Position numbers and translations under genes: made by a program. 64,000 bases of DNA from Toxotes chatareus (taxonomy: Eukaryota > Chordata > Actinopteri > Toxotidae): positions 16,058,501 through 16,122,500 of the forward strand of contig CM028897.1 of assembly GCA_016801885.1 (NCBI GenBank). Reading direction: 5' to 3'. A model generated the notes under the pieces. That model was not told where the DNA came from, did no database searches, and worked only from the letters and a program-made list of their open reading frames with translations. Shown in pieces: positions 50,951-61,589 of this stretch; position 1 is the stretch's first letter; every line of letters begins with the position of its first letter.

Positions 50951-51060
50951 AAAAAGAAAAAGAGATGCTCGGGAGGACAAGTCTTAAAGGAGCAGCGCAC
51001 AAGTCTATGGGTGTAGACTCGGAGAATTCTCATTGGTTGAGGAATGGTTTACTCTCTCTG
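50951..51060 (-). promoter_or_regulatory. sox10: Putative sox10 core promoter
   Basis: CCAAT at 51036-51032 (minus strand) and TTTAAG near 50985, reading toward sox10 about 3.3 kb upstream of its start codon. Confidence 0.4.
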
Positions 51061-51344
51061 TCTATCTCGAAAAAAAAAAAACATTTGAAGTTTTGTTTTT
51101 CTCAAAATGAGTCTGAGGACGTGAGATGCGAGCGTGTGTAAATTGGTCAATTGTGCGCACGAAATTAGCCTACACTGGTTATTTTACAGAGTGATGTAGT
51201 TTATAGATACCCACCTGTACTATTCTTTACAGTACAGGTATGTTTCATGTTCTAATTCCACGCCTGAGACATTGTACAGACATTTTCTTTGGATGTTAAC
51301 TTGAGAGGAAGTTAATGCCATTTGCATTTTTTTTCTATTAAATT

Positions 51345-51372
51345 AAAATGATCTTTTTTTTTTTTTTTTTTA
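51345..51372. repeat. T-rich tract
   Basis: Long T-run, no gene signal. The flanking 51100-51550 is AT-rich and otherwise featureless. Confidence 0.7.
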
Positions 51373-51739
51373 ATTTACAGGCTACCTGCAGCATCTAAAT
51401 TAGATTTATTAGGTCTATTAAAATTAAACCTGTTCCCGAACCCAAACATAGTGTTATTGTAACTGGTTTGCATTCCCAGGTCAACTCCAACAATAAATCA
51501 AATGTCGGGAGTTTATTTTTTTTAATCATGTTTAAGGAACAAAACTATCAATTTGACTGATTTTATTTCAGCTGAGAAAACTGTTCTCGCGTTGAGGAAA
51601 CAGAAGCTGTTTAAATTCTGTCTCTGACAGATCTACGAATTAAGAAAATCAGATCAGAGGCCTCACAAGCAGGCAGAAGTTATGGCAGTTATGGCTGTTG
51701 CTCAAGATGCGGCTGCTGGAGAAAACGTCGCACCCTTGC

Positions 51740-51871
51740 GCAGCTCACTGCCCCCATTCACAACCAATTAAAGATAAACTGGCAGATCAGAGACCAGTTT
51801 TAGACGGAAACATCTATAAAGGCCAAGGTTTTGGAATTTGCACCAGGGATGGAGCGAGATAATCGCGCAAA
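51740..51871 (+). promoter_or_regulatory. Weak promoter-like segment, plus strand
   Basis: CCAAT near 51762, TATAAA at 51815-51820, and a GTGAGT donor at 51872 occur in order. An ATG at 51849 opens a short frame (MERDNRAK) into the donor. The exon would be only about 30 bases, so this may be chance. Confidence 0.2.
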
Positions 51872-51999
51872 GTGAGTTTATCCACTTGGTCTCAGGGTTT
51901 ATGCTAAATCATAACATTATGAAGCGGATATAAGATTTAAATGCACACATTTCTTTTAAGTAAAGAGTGATTTATATATTTATTGTATTTACTTTATTG

Positions 52000-52320
52000 G
52001 CTTATCCATTTCTATTCAGCAGCACATCACAGGCATATAGAATATAATCAGCTAAAGGCCCCTGAAAGACTGTGTGGCATCGTCCGTATGTGAGTGTTGT
52101 AATTGCATCACCGCCTCTAACTGAGAGCCACAGCTCGCGTTCAAAACCAAACAGTACTGCAAGTAAACGCAGACAGGAGAGACGAGAGGGGACATCATGG
52201 GCCGCACGGAGACAAACACAAGCGCTGTTCTTCACAACAATGACCCCTTGTATCCCCGCCATGCGACACACTGGCCCCCAATCCAAAAATCACCACTTTT
52301 TTTTCATTATCCATGAATGT
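52000..52320. promoter_or_regulatory. Candidate sox10 upstream enhancer
   Basis: A non-repetitive, GC-balanced block with several SOX-like sites, the clearest ACAACAATG at 52234-52242, and ACAAACACAAG at 52212-52222. Frames on either strand here are short and unlike any protein I know. Confidence 0.3.
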
Positions 52321-52599
52321 TGACTGTGATAAGGGAATCCTAACCATGAGTGCATCTCTCTGTCTGACTCTCTGCCTCTTTCATTCCTCCTCTCCCCTCC
52401 TTTCTTTGCGCCCTTTGTTTTATCTCAGGTGAATTGTAATCATGTGATCAAAACGAGCACCCCCTTCCCCCTTAAATGAAAAAAAAAGAGGGGGAACAAA
52501 AAGCAGTTTTGTGCATATGAAAAAAGAAAAGAAAAGAAAGGAACGGCTTGTGTCTTCCCTTCTACCGCCACTCTTTATCCGCGTCTCACCAAACTCTGA

Positions 52600-52762
52600 C
52601 ATATAGAGGAAAAATGCTCCAGGAGCGCGGCGACTCAGCCCGGGAGCTGTGATGGGACAGTCCGGCTCCTGGAGCTTTAAAACCGGGGACCTTCAGAGAG
52701 CCACTCCGGGGATTTCTCTCCCGCTGTGCAGCTGAGGATTTGCGGCCCGTCCTCGGTTTGAC
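52600..52762 (+). promoter_or_regulatory. TATA-type promoter and first-exon-like segment pointing away from sox10
   Basis: A TTTAAAA box at 52676-52682 lies in a GC-rich context. About 30 bases on begins a GC-rich segment ending in a consensus donor (GAC then GTGAGTG, exon end 52762). No coding exon follows on this strand in the window. It could be a divergent noncoding RNA or the first exon of a gene beyond 64 kb. Confidence 0.35.
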
Positions 52763-52789
52763 GTGAGTGTTTGTTTTGGCGCGCGCGTG

Positions 52790-52812
52790 TATGTGTGTGT
52801 GTGTGTGTGTTT
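52790..52812. repeat. (GT)n microsatellite
   Basis: About eleven GT units directly after the putative donor at 52763. Confidence 0.9.
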
Positions 52813-53980
52813 GTGCACAAATAATGAAGGTGGGGAGAAATTAAAGGAAATGAACAGGCCTAACAACGTTACGCTGCTCCATCAACTGATGGCGTTTAAA
52901 TGAGACTAAAAAATCCTTTCTGTGGCCGCAAGATGTTTGAGAGACATGCTGCTGCTGCTGCTTGATGAAATAAAGAAGGAATTAGGTCGCAGTTTATGTT
53001 TTGGCCATAATTTAGATGACTGGCACTGTGACAACATGCTTCAAAATGTGTTTCTTAGTCAGATTTTAATTTCTTTTGTTAAAGCTGTCAGTGAGAAAAC
53101 TTCCCAGCCGTTATCTGGAGAAAAGGGAAGACGAAAATTATTAAACAAGAGCAAATGAAAAAAAAAACAAACAAAAAAAACATTTCATTTGTCAGAAAAA
53201 AAAGTTTTTTTCAGAATAATATATACATGTATGGAGAGGGATGCAGAGTTTGGAAAAACAAAAAACAAAGCTCACTGTTTTTCTATCAGGCCTATGTATT
53301 ATGTGGAAAATCTATTTCTTTTTTTTACAGTGTTAGAGCCCTGTCTTGCAGCTGGTTAAAAGTAGGTCACCCATTATAAAATATTCAATATTTTTATTTG
53401 GGCTGTAATAATTCAAATTCAGTTTTACCGAGGTAGCTTTACATCTTATTTCAATGAGAAAGAAATACATTTAAAGCAACTTTCAAACCACTAAAATACT
53501 AAACTATACAGTAACTAAAAGAAATTGATCTCAGTGGAATGATACAAGACATCAGGCCTTTGGTAGATTTTTTTCTTTCTTAATTTAATAAATAGTAAAT
53601 GATTTACTGTATAACCTAATTTTTGGATTCTTGGCATGAATTAACTTTGTTGATAGAAATAATACTTTAATGGTACTCTGTAATGTTACACCACTGATTT
53701 GAAAATTCATAACAATAATGGCTTTCCTATAATTCTGACTAAATGAGTGATTTGATTTCTTTGTCCACATATCACCCTTGTAACTCTTGAACCTCACTCT
53801 GCAAATTAAAACTATTTCTGTGTCAAAGTAAATATTTTTGCTGCATTGAAGTAATTCAATTATAACCTAATCATTTTTGACTGGACTACTTTGTGAGTTG
53901 CTTTGACTCACAACATAGACAGAAAAGACAGAAAATAAAACAAACTGAGAGATGATCAAACACAAACCAGGCAGTGAACG
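52813..53980. other. AT-rich noncoding stretch
   Basis: A-rich and T-rich low-complexity runs (53157-53210) and no coding or RNA gene that I can support. Confidence 0.6.
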
Positions 53981-53984
53981 GAGA

Positions 53985-54215
53985 ACAAGATGATCCAAAC
54001 TTGTCCCGCCATGTGACAGTTTGTTGTAAAGCAGATGGGACGTGGAGACTCAAACAGCACATAGGGTGACAGTTAAAGGTCAGCAGGTTGCGGGTCTGCA
54101 GAAGCCTAACATGGGCCCCGCAGTCCTGTGACCATGAGAGCAGGTGCCCCACTCCAGGGTCAGACCATCACCACAGAGCTGTGAACACACCCCGTCATCC
54201 CCATGACTCCTACAT
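53985..54215. promoter_or_regulatory. Candidate sox10 upstream enhancer with E-box and nuclear receptor half-site
   Basis: A GC-balanced island between AT-rich flanks. It has CATGTGAC (54010-54017), TTGTTGTAAAG just after, and TTAAAGGTCA near 54074. The open frame on the minus strand is short and unlike known proteins. Confidence 0.35.
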
Positions 54216-55420
54216 GTGTACAACAAATTGATGAATTTGTAATATTTTTTAAATAAATAAATAAAAGTGGAGCATACTGGATTTAGAGTAAAAAACAACA
54301 AAGGTACTGCTTCAGCCAGATAAGAACATAAAGTTGCTACATATATTTCAATTAATGTGCTGTGATTTCTTAACATTTGAAGTAATCAGAAATTATTTTA
54401 CACTTACCAAATGATAAAATTTACTCAGTTTATGTTTCCTGTAAACTACATACAGTTGTTTGTTGGATCTAGTCACGTGGTTGCTGTTTTTTTTTTTTTT
54501 TTGTTGTTTTTTTTTTTGCAATATAATTTTTACAGTATAAAGCAGTGTTTATATTGTGTGTTATGTGTTTTCCTGTTCAGACAAATACACTTGCAGGGTA
54601 ATTTCTGCTGACTCACAGAAAGAGTCTGTTCATATGGGTGTAAGAATGACTTTAGTGTGGTGCTGTCAAAAGTCTGAGCAAAGATGGAAACAAAGATCTC
54701 AACGTATGCGAATGTGTCTACGTTAGTCACTGTAGTATGATTTGAAAGCAGTTTCTGTCCCTCTCTTACTCACAGACGCACTCCTTACCCCTTTGTGACA
54801 CCCTTGGTCTCATTTTCTGTCATTCACCCCTTGTCTACCTGCATGCACCTGTGCAGGACAGAGCAGGTGTGTCGGTATTTGGTCAGTGAAGTGAATCAGT
54901 CAAGCTTGCAGACGGATCCGGTGGCCTACTGTTATTGCAGTTATTAAGTTATTATGAATGTAATCAACTCTGTCTTATACTTTACGGTAAAAGCAGGATT
55001 CGAGCTTGAGTTCACTGTGAGAGGCCAAAGGTCAGGATCAACCACAGAATGGAGCTGGTGGGGAAAGAGTTTTGCGTGAGAAAACTACAGTACAGGGGTT
55101 TCAACCTAGGAAACGGAGCTAATTTATAGATTGTTCCATAATATATTGGTGATAAATATGAGTTGTACTTCTTATTAAAATGTCAAGGAACCTTCAAACA
55201 AAAATAATTCAGCCCTCCATAAAACCTTTTTGATCTTTTCTCTCCATTATAATAGTTAATGTGGCTGTGCCCCCAGATGCTTTTTTACATCTGTTCGTAT
55301 GGATGTTAGCATGTTACAGGAGGACATATATACGTGTGTGGGCTTTAAGAACTGGACAGTGCTGCCACTGGTGCTAGTCAGAGGGGGATGAATGGGGTTG
55401 AGACGTGTGTGTGTGTGGCT
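54216..55420. other. Noncoding stretch
   Basis: T-runs at 54488-54519 and otherwise unique AT-rich sequence. No gene seen. Confidence 0.55.
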
Positions 55421-55650
55421 ACCTTAGTGAATAGCCCATTGTGTGTTCTGCTTCATATCTCCACTGGCCAGCCAAAGGGAAGAATCTAGTTACTTCAATT
55501 GTGTGAGGGGGAACATCTAAAGGAAATTGATACATGGGGGTTGAGATGGTGAGCCATGGGGAAGCATGGTGTTGGTGCTGGAGGGGGTGGGGGTATTGGG
55601 GTAAAGGGTCCTGGGTGAAACAGAGAGAAAGAGTGTCGTTACCTGTGGCT
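55421..55650. promoter_or_regulatory. Candidate regulatory block with SOX-like site
   Basis: Contains CCATTGTGTG (55437-55446; a CACACAATGG SOX site on the minus strand) and a G-rich GGAGGGGGTGGGGGT run. Conservation unknown. Confidence 0.25.
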
Positions 55651-57840
55651 GATCTCTGCTGGTTTTCTGTAAACATCCTTCTACTTGTTTTGTTTCCTGG
55701 TTTCACTGTCAGGAGGTAGTTGGTGGTGCCATGTGCTCAATTGTTCTTCATCATACTGTGTTTAGAGTTGCGGTGTTTTGTTGAGGATTCACATTTGTGT
55801 CAAATGTCTTTAGTGATTGCCTGGCTCTTTGAGTCTTCCCCTAGCGCCACCAACAGGTTAAAGTTTTTAGGCATTCATGGTTTTCAGAGGATAAATCTGA
55901 CTTTGGTGCCTTGACCTTTCTATCTAGCATCAGGCCACATATTTCCATGGTGTATCCTCACCTTGGGATTAAAGGTGTTATATTTAAGTTTTTTGCTATG
56001 GCTCCATAACCAGTGTTAGCCCGTTAGGCTGGGGCTAGTTGGATATAATGCTAACTTCAGTAAAGGACAAGAAGTGACAGAAATAGAAATGCTAATGTTT
56101 GTGCCATATGTGCCATATCAAAAACGTATAACGTAAACTTATAACCCCTTTAAGTAAAAGGCATACATCCTAGTTGCATTAACTTAAATACAGATGACTT
56201 TTGACTTCTGGAGCCATCAGTTCAAATTTACTCTGATTACGTTCATTTGTACACATACATACACTTAACTTTAGATGCACTGAGCACAAACTGAAAAGTA
56301 TCACACCCTTTAGTATCAGCCAAGACCAGCCCTGAAAGCTGTGGGGTTTCTCAGTCCTGCTGCAGCTGTGACAGCGACTAGAGGCAAGAGAAAAAAGGGG
56401 GACGATGCTGGAGGACTAAGAGAAAGAGAATCAATCCTCAATGGTGCCTTGTATCAAAATCAATTGCATTATTCATCTACATTCACCCCTGTCTTCTCCC
56501 ACCATGCAGTGTGTGCATGGTAGAATGTTTTTTGGCATTAAAAGCCCTCACACACCCCTGCACATTTAAGCAGATTTCATGGTAAGCTTTGGAAACTCCC
56601 AAAGAACCCATCTCTGTAGGACATGGAGACATGCCTGAAAAATGATAATTGGGCGGAATGAGAGGCGAGGGATGAGGAGATTGAGTCATTTGCAGGAAAA
56701 TGCAGAAAATGATGTTCAAGAATTCAGCTGGCAACAAGGGTGTCCTTTGTTAAGACGCTTCTGCTGCATGTCTGGCTGGTTGCTGTTTGGGACATCATCA
56801 CACAGCAATGATGTGCCTCTCTAAAAATGTACGACTTTAATGATCCTCTCAGACTGTTTTTCGCCTTGGACGCAAAACAAAATTCTCATTAAACATCTAA
56901 TTTAGCTTGACATCCTGGTAGCTGAGCACAACAACATGGATTTCGGATACCTAGAAACATGCTTGGTGGAAAGTAACTGAGTACATTTACCGAAATACTG
57001 GACTTACTGTGCCTTGTGTTTTGTGCTTCACCTGAGAATTTATGTTATATACTTATTTTAGTTTACTCATTTCACTGCCAATACTGTCATTTATAAGGGC
57101 CCTCTTTGCCTAATATCTATTACCTATTCAATATAGATGAAGATTTTATGCACACAGCAAATTATCATTTTATAAAATATGATTTATCCCTATAAATTTC
57201 ACTACATTACAGCCAGTATCTAAAATTGCAAATGGCTTAACATTGACTATTAGTTTAAAGTAAGAATAAGATAACTGTGTGAGATCGTTGCATGAAGCAT
57301 GCTTGCACAGGCAGCTGTGATGAAACCTAATATTCGATCTAGTTTTAGCATTGTTAATTTTTCCACATAATATTAAAGTTAACAACATCTATAATATTAT
57401 ATATATTATATTGTTTTAAGTCTCCTCAATAAGAAATGAATCATACAAATAGGTTAGAAACTTGTTTGGTTATGTACATCTTCCTGGCATCCAACTTGTT
57501 GACAGGAATTAACGTTTGGGTTCATTTTGGATTAAGGGAACTGAAGCAGAAAATGTTGGTTGCTCACTTATGTTATTGTGCAAATGAAGAGCTGATCTGA
57601 GTCATTCAGTTTGTGATAGACTGCCAGGTCCTTCAAGAAAGACCCAAAGTTGCATTCAAAGTTCTACAGCATTTATCGTAATGGCATATTCATAACTACA
57701 TTTTAATGCTTTGGTATCATAATTGTATCAGTCTCTGACTGCTCATTGGAAGTGTATTCACTGTCACTGCATTGAGGGTGGATTGACCTGAGCTTTACTT
57801 GCTTTGTGTTTACAGGACAGAAGCTGTTTTTATATAAGAG
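55651..57840. other. Noncoding stretch
   Basis: No gene seen. A CTCF-like CTAGCGCCACCAACAGG lies at 55843-55859, a partial match only. Confidence 0.5.
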
Positions 57841-58170
57841 TTAAAAACAGACTTGGGGATTGCAGGAAGAGGAGTGATGTATCTTAGGAGGAGATATGGA
57901 AAAGGAGAAGGATAAAAAAGTCACTTTCCAATCATGAGTTTTTCTCGGAACATTGAATTAAGCAGCGTGAACGGGTGGGGGCCTGAAGGGTCTGGGGGCG
58001 GCCAGCCGCAAAGATGCCTGAATGAAAGAGTTTGTTGTTTGATGCTGGGAGAGGGAGATGAAAGGGGAGAGGGAGATGGAGAGTTTGCCGGGCATCAGTC
58101 CCCTCTCCCATCGCCTTCTCACCCTGCGGCCCTCCCTCGCTCTACCCATGTGAGCTAGAGTTCAAACACA
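57841..58170. promoter_or_regulatory. Candidate sox10 upstream enhancer
   Basis: A GC-richer non-repetitive block with AACATTGAATT (57949-57959), TTTGTTGTTTGATG (58031-58044) and CCCATGTGAG (58145-58154), SOX-like and E-box motifs together. Overlapping open frames on both strands look like chance. Confidence 0.3.
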
Positions 58171-58179
58171 GGGCCCACA

Positions 58180-58400
58180 GCTGCTCACATACACTCAAAC
58201 ACACACAAACGCTCGCACACACTCATACACGCACAGAAATACATACTAGCATGACGTGCACAAACACACATTTAAGTAAAACGTGCAGACAGACATGTAA
58301 ACTTCATGCAGAAATGTGAATCTGGATATTTGTACTGCATATCCAACTGTTCACAGACAAACACATATACACACACATAAAGTTATACAAACACACAGTC
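58180..58400. repeat. Imperfect CA-rich repeat region
   Basis: Degenerate CACA/ACAC runs over about 220 bases, likely a decayed microsatellite. Confidence 0.75.
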
Positions 58401-59509
58401 ACATGTGCATGTACCATCTATAGGTGAACACCAGTCGATCCGACACACAGAAGGGCCGCGCACACTGCTACAAACTGCAGTACATGTATATAAAGAACAA
58501 AATGTTAGGGGCAGTTAGGATTCAGTACTTGTAATAAATTTGTCAATGCATGATTTACAAAGATCATAAACTCAAAAGCCTCCTGACCAATTAAAATGGA
58601 AAAAAAAAAAAGTATGACTAGACAAGTCAGTTGCCACTAAGCTGAGGAAAGTTACCATGTCAGCAAATGATATTTTAAATCAGGGCCTGCCAAGTAAAAA
58701 AGGACACTGATAGACACAGAAAATATAAGCATGAGCATAAATGTGTACCAACATGAAGGTACTGCAGCAGAATTTGTACTAATGCAGACATTTACAGTGC
58801 ACGTCAGTTGTAAATTATGTCAGCTTGAGTGACTTTTTTTTTTTTTTTTTTAGGGTCTTTAAACCCATTACTCTCATTCAGTCTCCAGTGTAAATGTCCG
58901 AGTTATCAGGCTCAACAAACAAAGCTGGCTTCTTACTGTTCAGTGTCGTTTCTTCTTGATGACATTTCCTCATGATCAGTTGTGATAATACTATTTAACT
59001 GCCATCAACTTACATTAGAGCCCATTGATTCGTTTGGTCAACACCTTGCCCAAAAGAAATATCAAAACTGTGATTTATCACTTATCTGAATGAGATGTGC
59101 ATATGCACCAAGACTGAACGATCACTAAAGAAGAGACACCCCCCCAAGGAAAAAATATAAAAAATATAATATATTTGATTGATTTTTACGTTACTGTGTC
59201 CAGTATCATTCTTCTCCCTTCTGGGATAGAACTCTCCTGCCAAAAGTATTTTGGGAATTTGTAATCTTACACTTCTAATCCAGCAAACAGGGAGACAGGT
59301 GAAAACGAAGCATAGGCTCGAGATGGCTGGAGAGTTTGCGGGAGGAATTGTCACTGATGAAAGAGGGGCATGTCCGAAATTAAGCTTTCCATAGCTAGAT
59401 GTGAGGATAATGTCGTACACTGACTGTGAGAAGGACTTAATGTTCAAATGTTGGAGTCAAAGCAAAACTGATCCAAGCACAGCAGAATCAGAAGCAGCTG
59501 ATTAATTAA

Positions 59510-59552
<43 letters not shown>

Positions 59553-59750
59553 ATAAGACAAGGGGAGCACACAGATTTAGGGGGAAAAAGACAGAAGTGA
59601 AGAAGATCAAAACAACAGGAAGGAGCTTGAAAAGGGGTCACAGCAGCAACACAGAAGATGATGGACACACACTGGCACACTCACACACCCATCCCATAAT
59701 TAGCATGCTAACAGGCAGTTAAATGTCCCACACAAAGGCTCACTGTTAAG
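58401..59750. other. Noncoding stretch
   Basis: T-run at 58834-58851 and a GA repeat at 59519-59546. No gene seen. Confidence 0.55.
59519..59546. repeat. (GA)n microsatellite
   Basis: About fourteen GA units following an A-run. Confidence 0.95.
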
Positions 59751-60160
59751 CCTCAGTTACTCACTTCGGAGACAATACACAATAGGAGTCAGTGGGAGCC
59801 CCCAAATCACCCTAATAGCTGATGTGGCCCAGCACGGCTTCTCCTATTTTACCATCCCACCGATCACACTCATTCACTCACTCACTCACTCGCTAATGAA
59901 AAGCTGATAGCCTCGAGGCCTGCAGTTACTGAGCAACTTGTCCCCATCCTCCCCATTTCCCTCTTTTCATCTTTTCATCCACCGGCAGAAATGCCTCTCC
60001 TGAGGTTCAGAGGTCCGGCATGTCGACTGTTTTTGCTGACATGATTCTTGTGGGAACAGACTGACAGACAGAGATGGAGGATATATAATTAAAGGACAGG
60101 ACAGCCATGAGGACTGAAAGGGGGAAGTTGCTTATCGGTGGCACAGGGTGATTTTAACTT
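59750..60160. promoter_or_regulatory. Candidate sox10 distal enhancer
   Basis: A long unique block with two tandem ACAAT cores (59772-59776 and 59779-59783), CTAATAGCTGATG, a TCAC repeat near 59876-59888, and GCTAATGAAAAGCTGATAG. It resembles vertebrate noncoding elements in complexity and homeodomain-type TAAT cores. Conservation is untested. Confidence 0.35.
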
Positions 60161-60850
60161 GATTAAAATCTAGACAGAAAGAAAACACAGGAGAAATGGA
60201 GGAAAATTATTATTATAGTATAGGAACATATAGTGACTTTACATATTGGTGTAAGGAAAGTACGTCCCAGCAAACATTGCTATCAGTCCTCTCTGTCAAA
60301 GTGTAGTCCTGCTGTTGATATCCGACATGGTAGAGATGATGGTGAAGCAACCTTTGGTGTCTCTGTATAACCAGTGTACCTAAAGGAAAACTGTAGATTT
60401 GCAACATGATTATAGCTTATAACCTGTCCAGTGTTAGGAGGCGGTAATCTCACTGCATTCTCCCTCTGAGATTCTTCCTCTTGTTTTTCAGCTTGCAGAC
60501 ATGTCTAAAATCTCACAGAACAAAATTTAACCAGACTGATGGTAGCTCTGTAACAAAATATCATCTTTTTTTTTTTTTTTAATTCAATTGATTCTGAAAG
60601 TGACTTAAAGTAAAAATTTGTTTTCTTTGGTCAACCCAAATCACATCCACATGCTGTAGTTTGTTTGTGTCATGTATTTGTGTCTGTTTTGCAACTTGGT
60701 TCTTTTCACCGACAGATCAAAAGACGACTGTAGAACAGCTCACACAATCCTGAGAAATTCTTGTTATTCAGATCTGTTAGCAATGCATATTGGACAGCTT
60801 GACATCTGCTGTACAGTGTGTGTTAGAGCTATTCAAGAACAGTTTTCTGA
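60161..60850. other. Noncoding stretch
   Basis: A T-run at 60568-60580. No gene seen. Confidence 0.5.
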
Positions 60851-60854
60851 TGAT

Positions 60855-60877
60855 AGACCAGCAGGGGGCACTGACCT
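60855..60877 (+). promoter_or_regulatory. CTCF-like motif
   Basis: GACCAGCAGGGGGCACTGAC matches the CTCF core (CCAGCAGGGGGCGCT) at nearly every position. It may mark the outer boundary of the sox10 regulatory domain. Confidence 0.55.
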
Positions 60878-61540
60878 CCACTTCATGAATAGTTGGCTCC
60901 TTTCTCTTGGCAGGCCTTAGTGACCAGTTCATCCTAAAGTCATCAGATCTGAGGAGTTTGGAAGTCTCCAAGACTAGAGTCCAAAAAGGATGTGTTTTAT
61001 GTCCTTGGCACGGACCCTTTGAGGGTTGACAGGTTTTAGGAGTCACAAATCCAGCAACTAATTAAGTTTGTAATCTACAGCAACTGACCATGAGAAAAAT
61101 TTATAATGATGTCTCATTGGTAGAAGAAACTGAATTTATACAGTTCAAGCTGCAGTGTGAAGGTGGCCATAATTCACTAGTTTCTAGCCAGACCATCAAG
61201 GCTATGCATCTTATGCAAACATGTATGTGTAAAAATACTGTTTTACTAAAACCAAGCTTGACGTTTTTCAACACGATGCCACTGTCAAAAGTTTGCATAG
61301 TGTATACCTGTTCTGATACATATAAATGATTATTGGCTTGCTGGCACCAGATGTGGTATTTCAAAGGCCCTGCAGAACCATGGTGATGTCTTACACCTGA
61401 TCAGACCTCTTCCAAAGACAGTGTCCAGAGCACACTTGACTGACATCTTCCTCACTCTATTGTTTAGCTTTGATTGGAAAAATGATCATTCTTATTCCTA
61501 ATTAAGACTCCACCTCACATTATGCTGGCAGTAATCAGTC
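60878..61540. other. Noncoding stretch
   Basis: No gene or repeat recognised. Confidence 0.5.
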
Positions 61541-61544
61541 TGAG

Positions 61545-61580
61545 TAAATTAAAGGCCCTGTGTGCAGGGCCTTTAATTTA
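61545..61580. repeat. Perfect inverted repeat, 16 bp arms, 4-nt loop
   Basis: TAAATTAAAGGCCCTG (61545-61560), loop TGTG, then its exact reverse complement (61565-61580). Pairing continues past a two-base bulge (AGTA/TACT). I do not recognise it as a known microRNA. Confidence 0.95.
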
Positions 61581-61589
61581 TACTGTTAC

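Noticed and set aside
51214..51240. Short inverted repeat ACCTGTACT/AGTACAGGT
   Set aside because: Nine-base arms in AT-rich DNA are too short to separate from chance.
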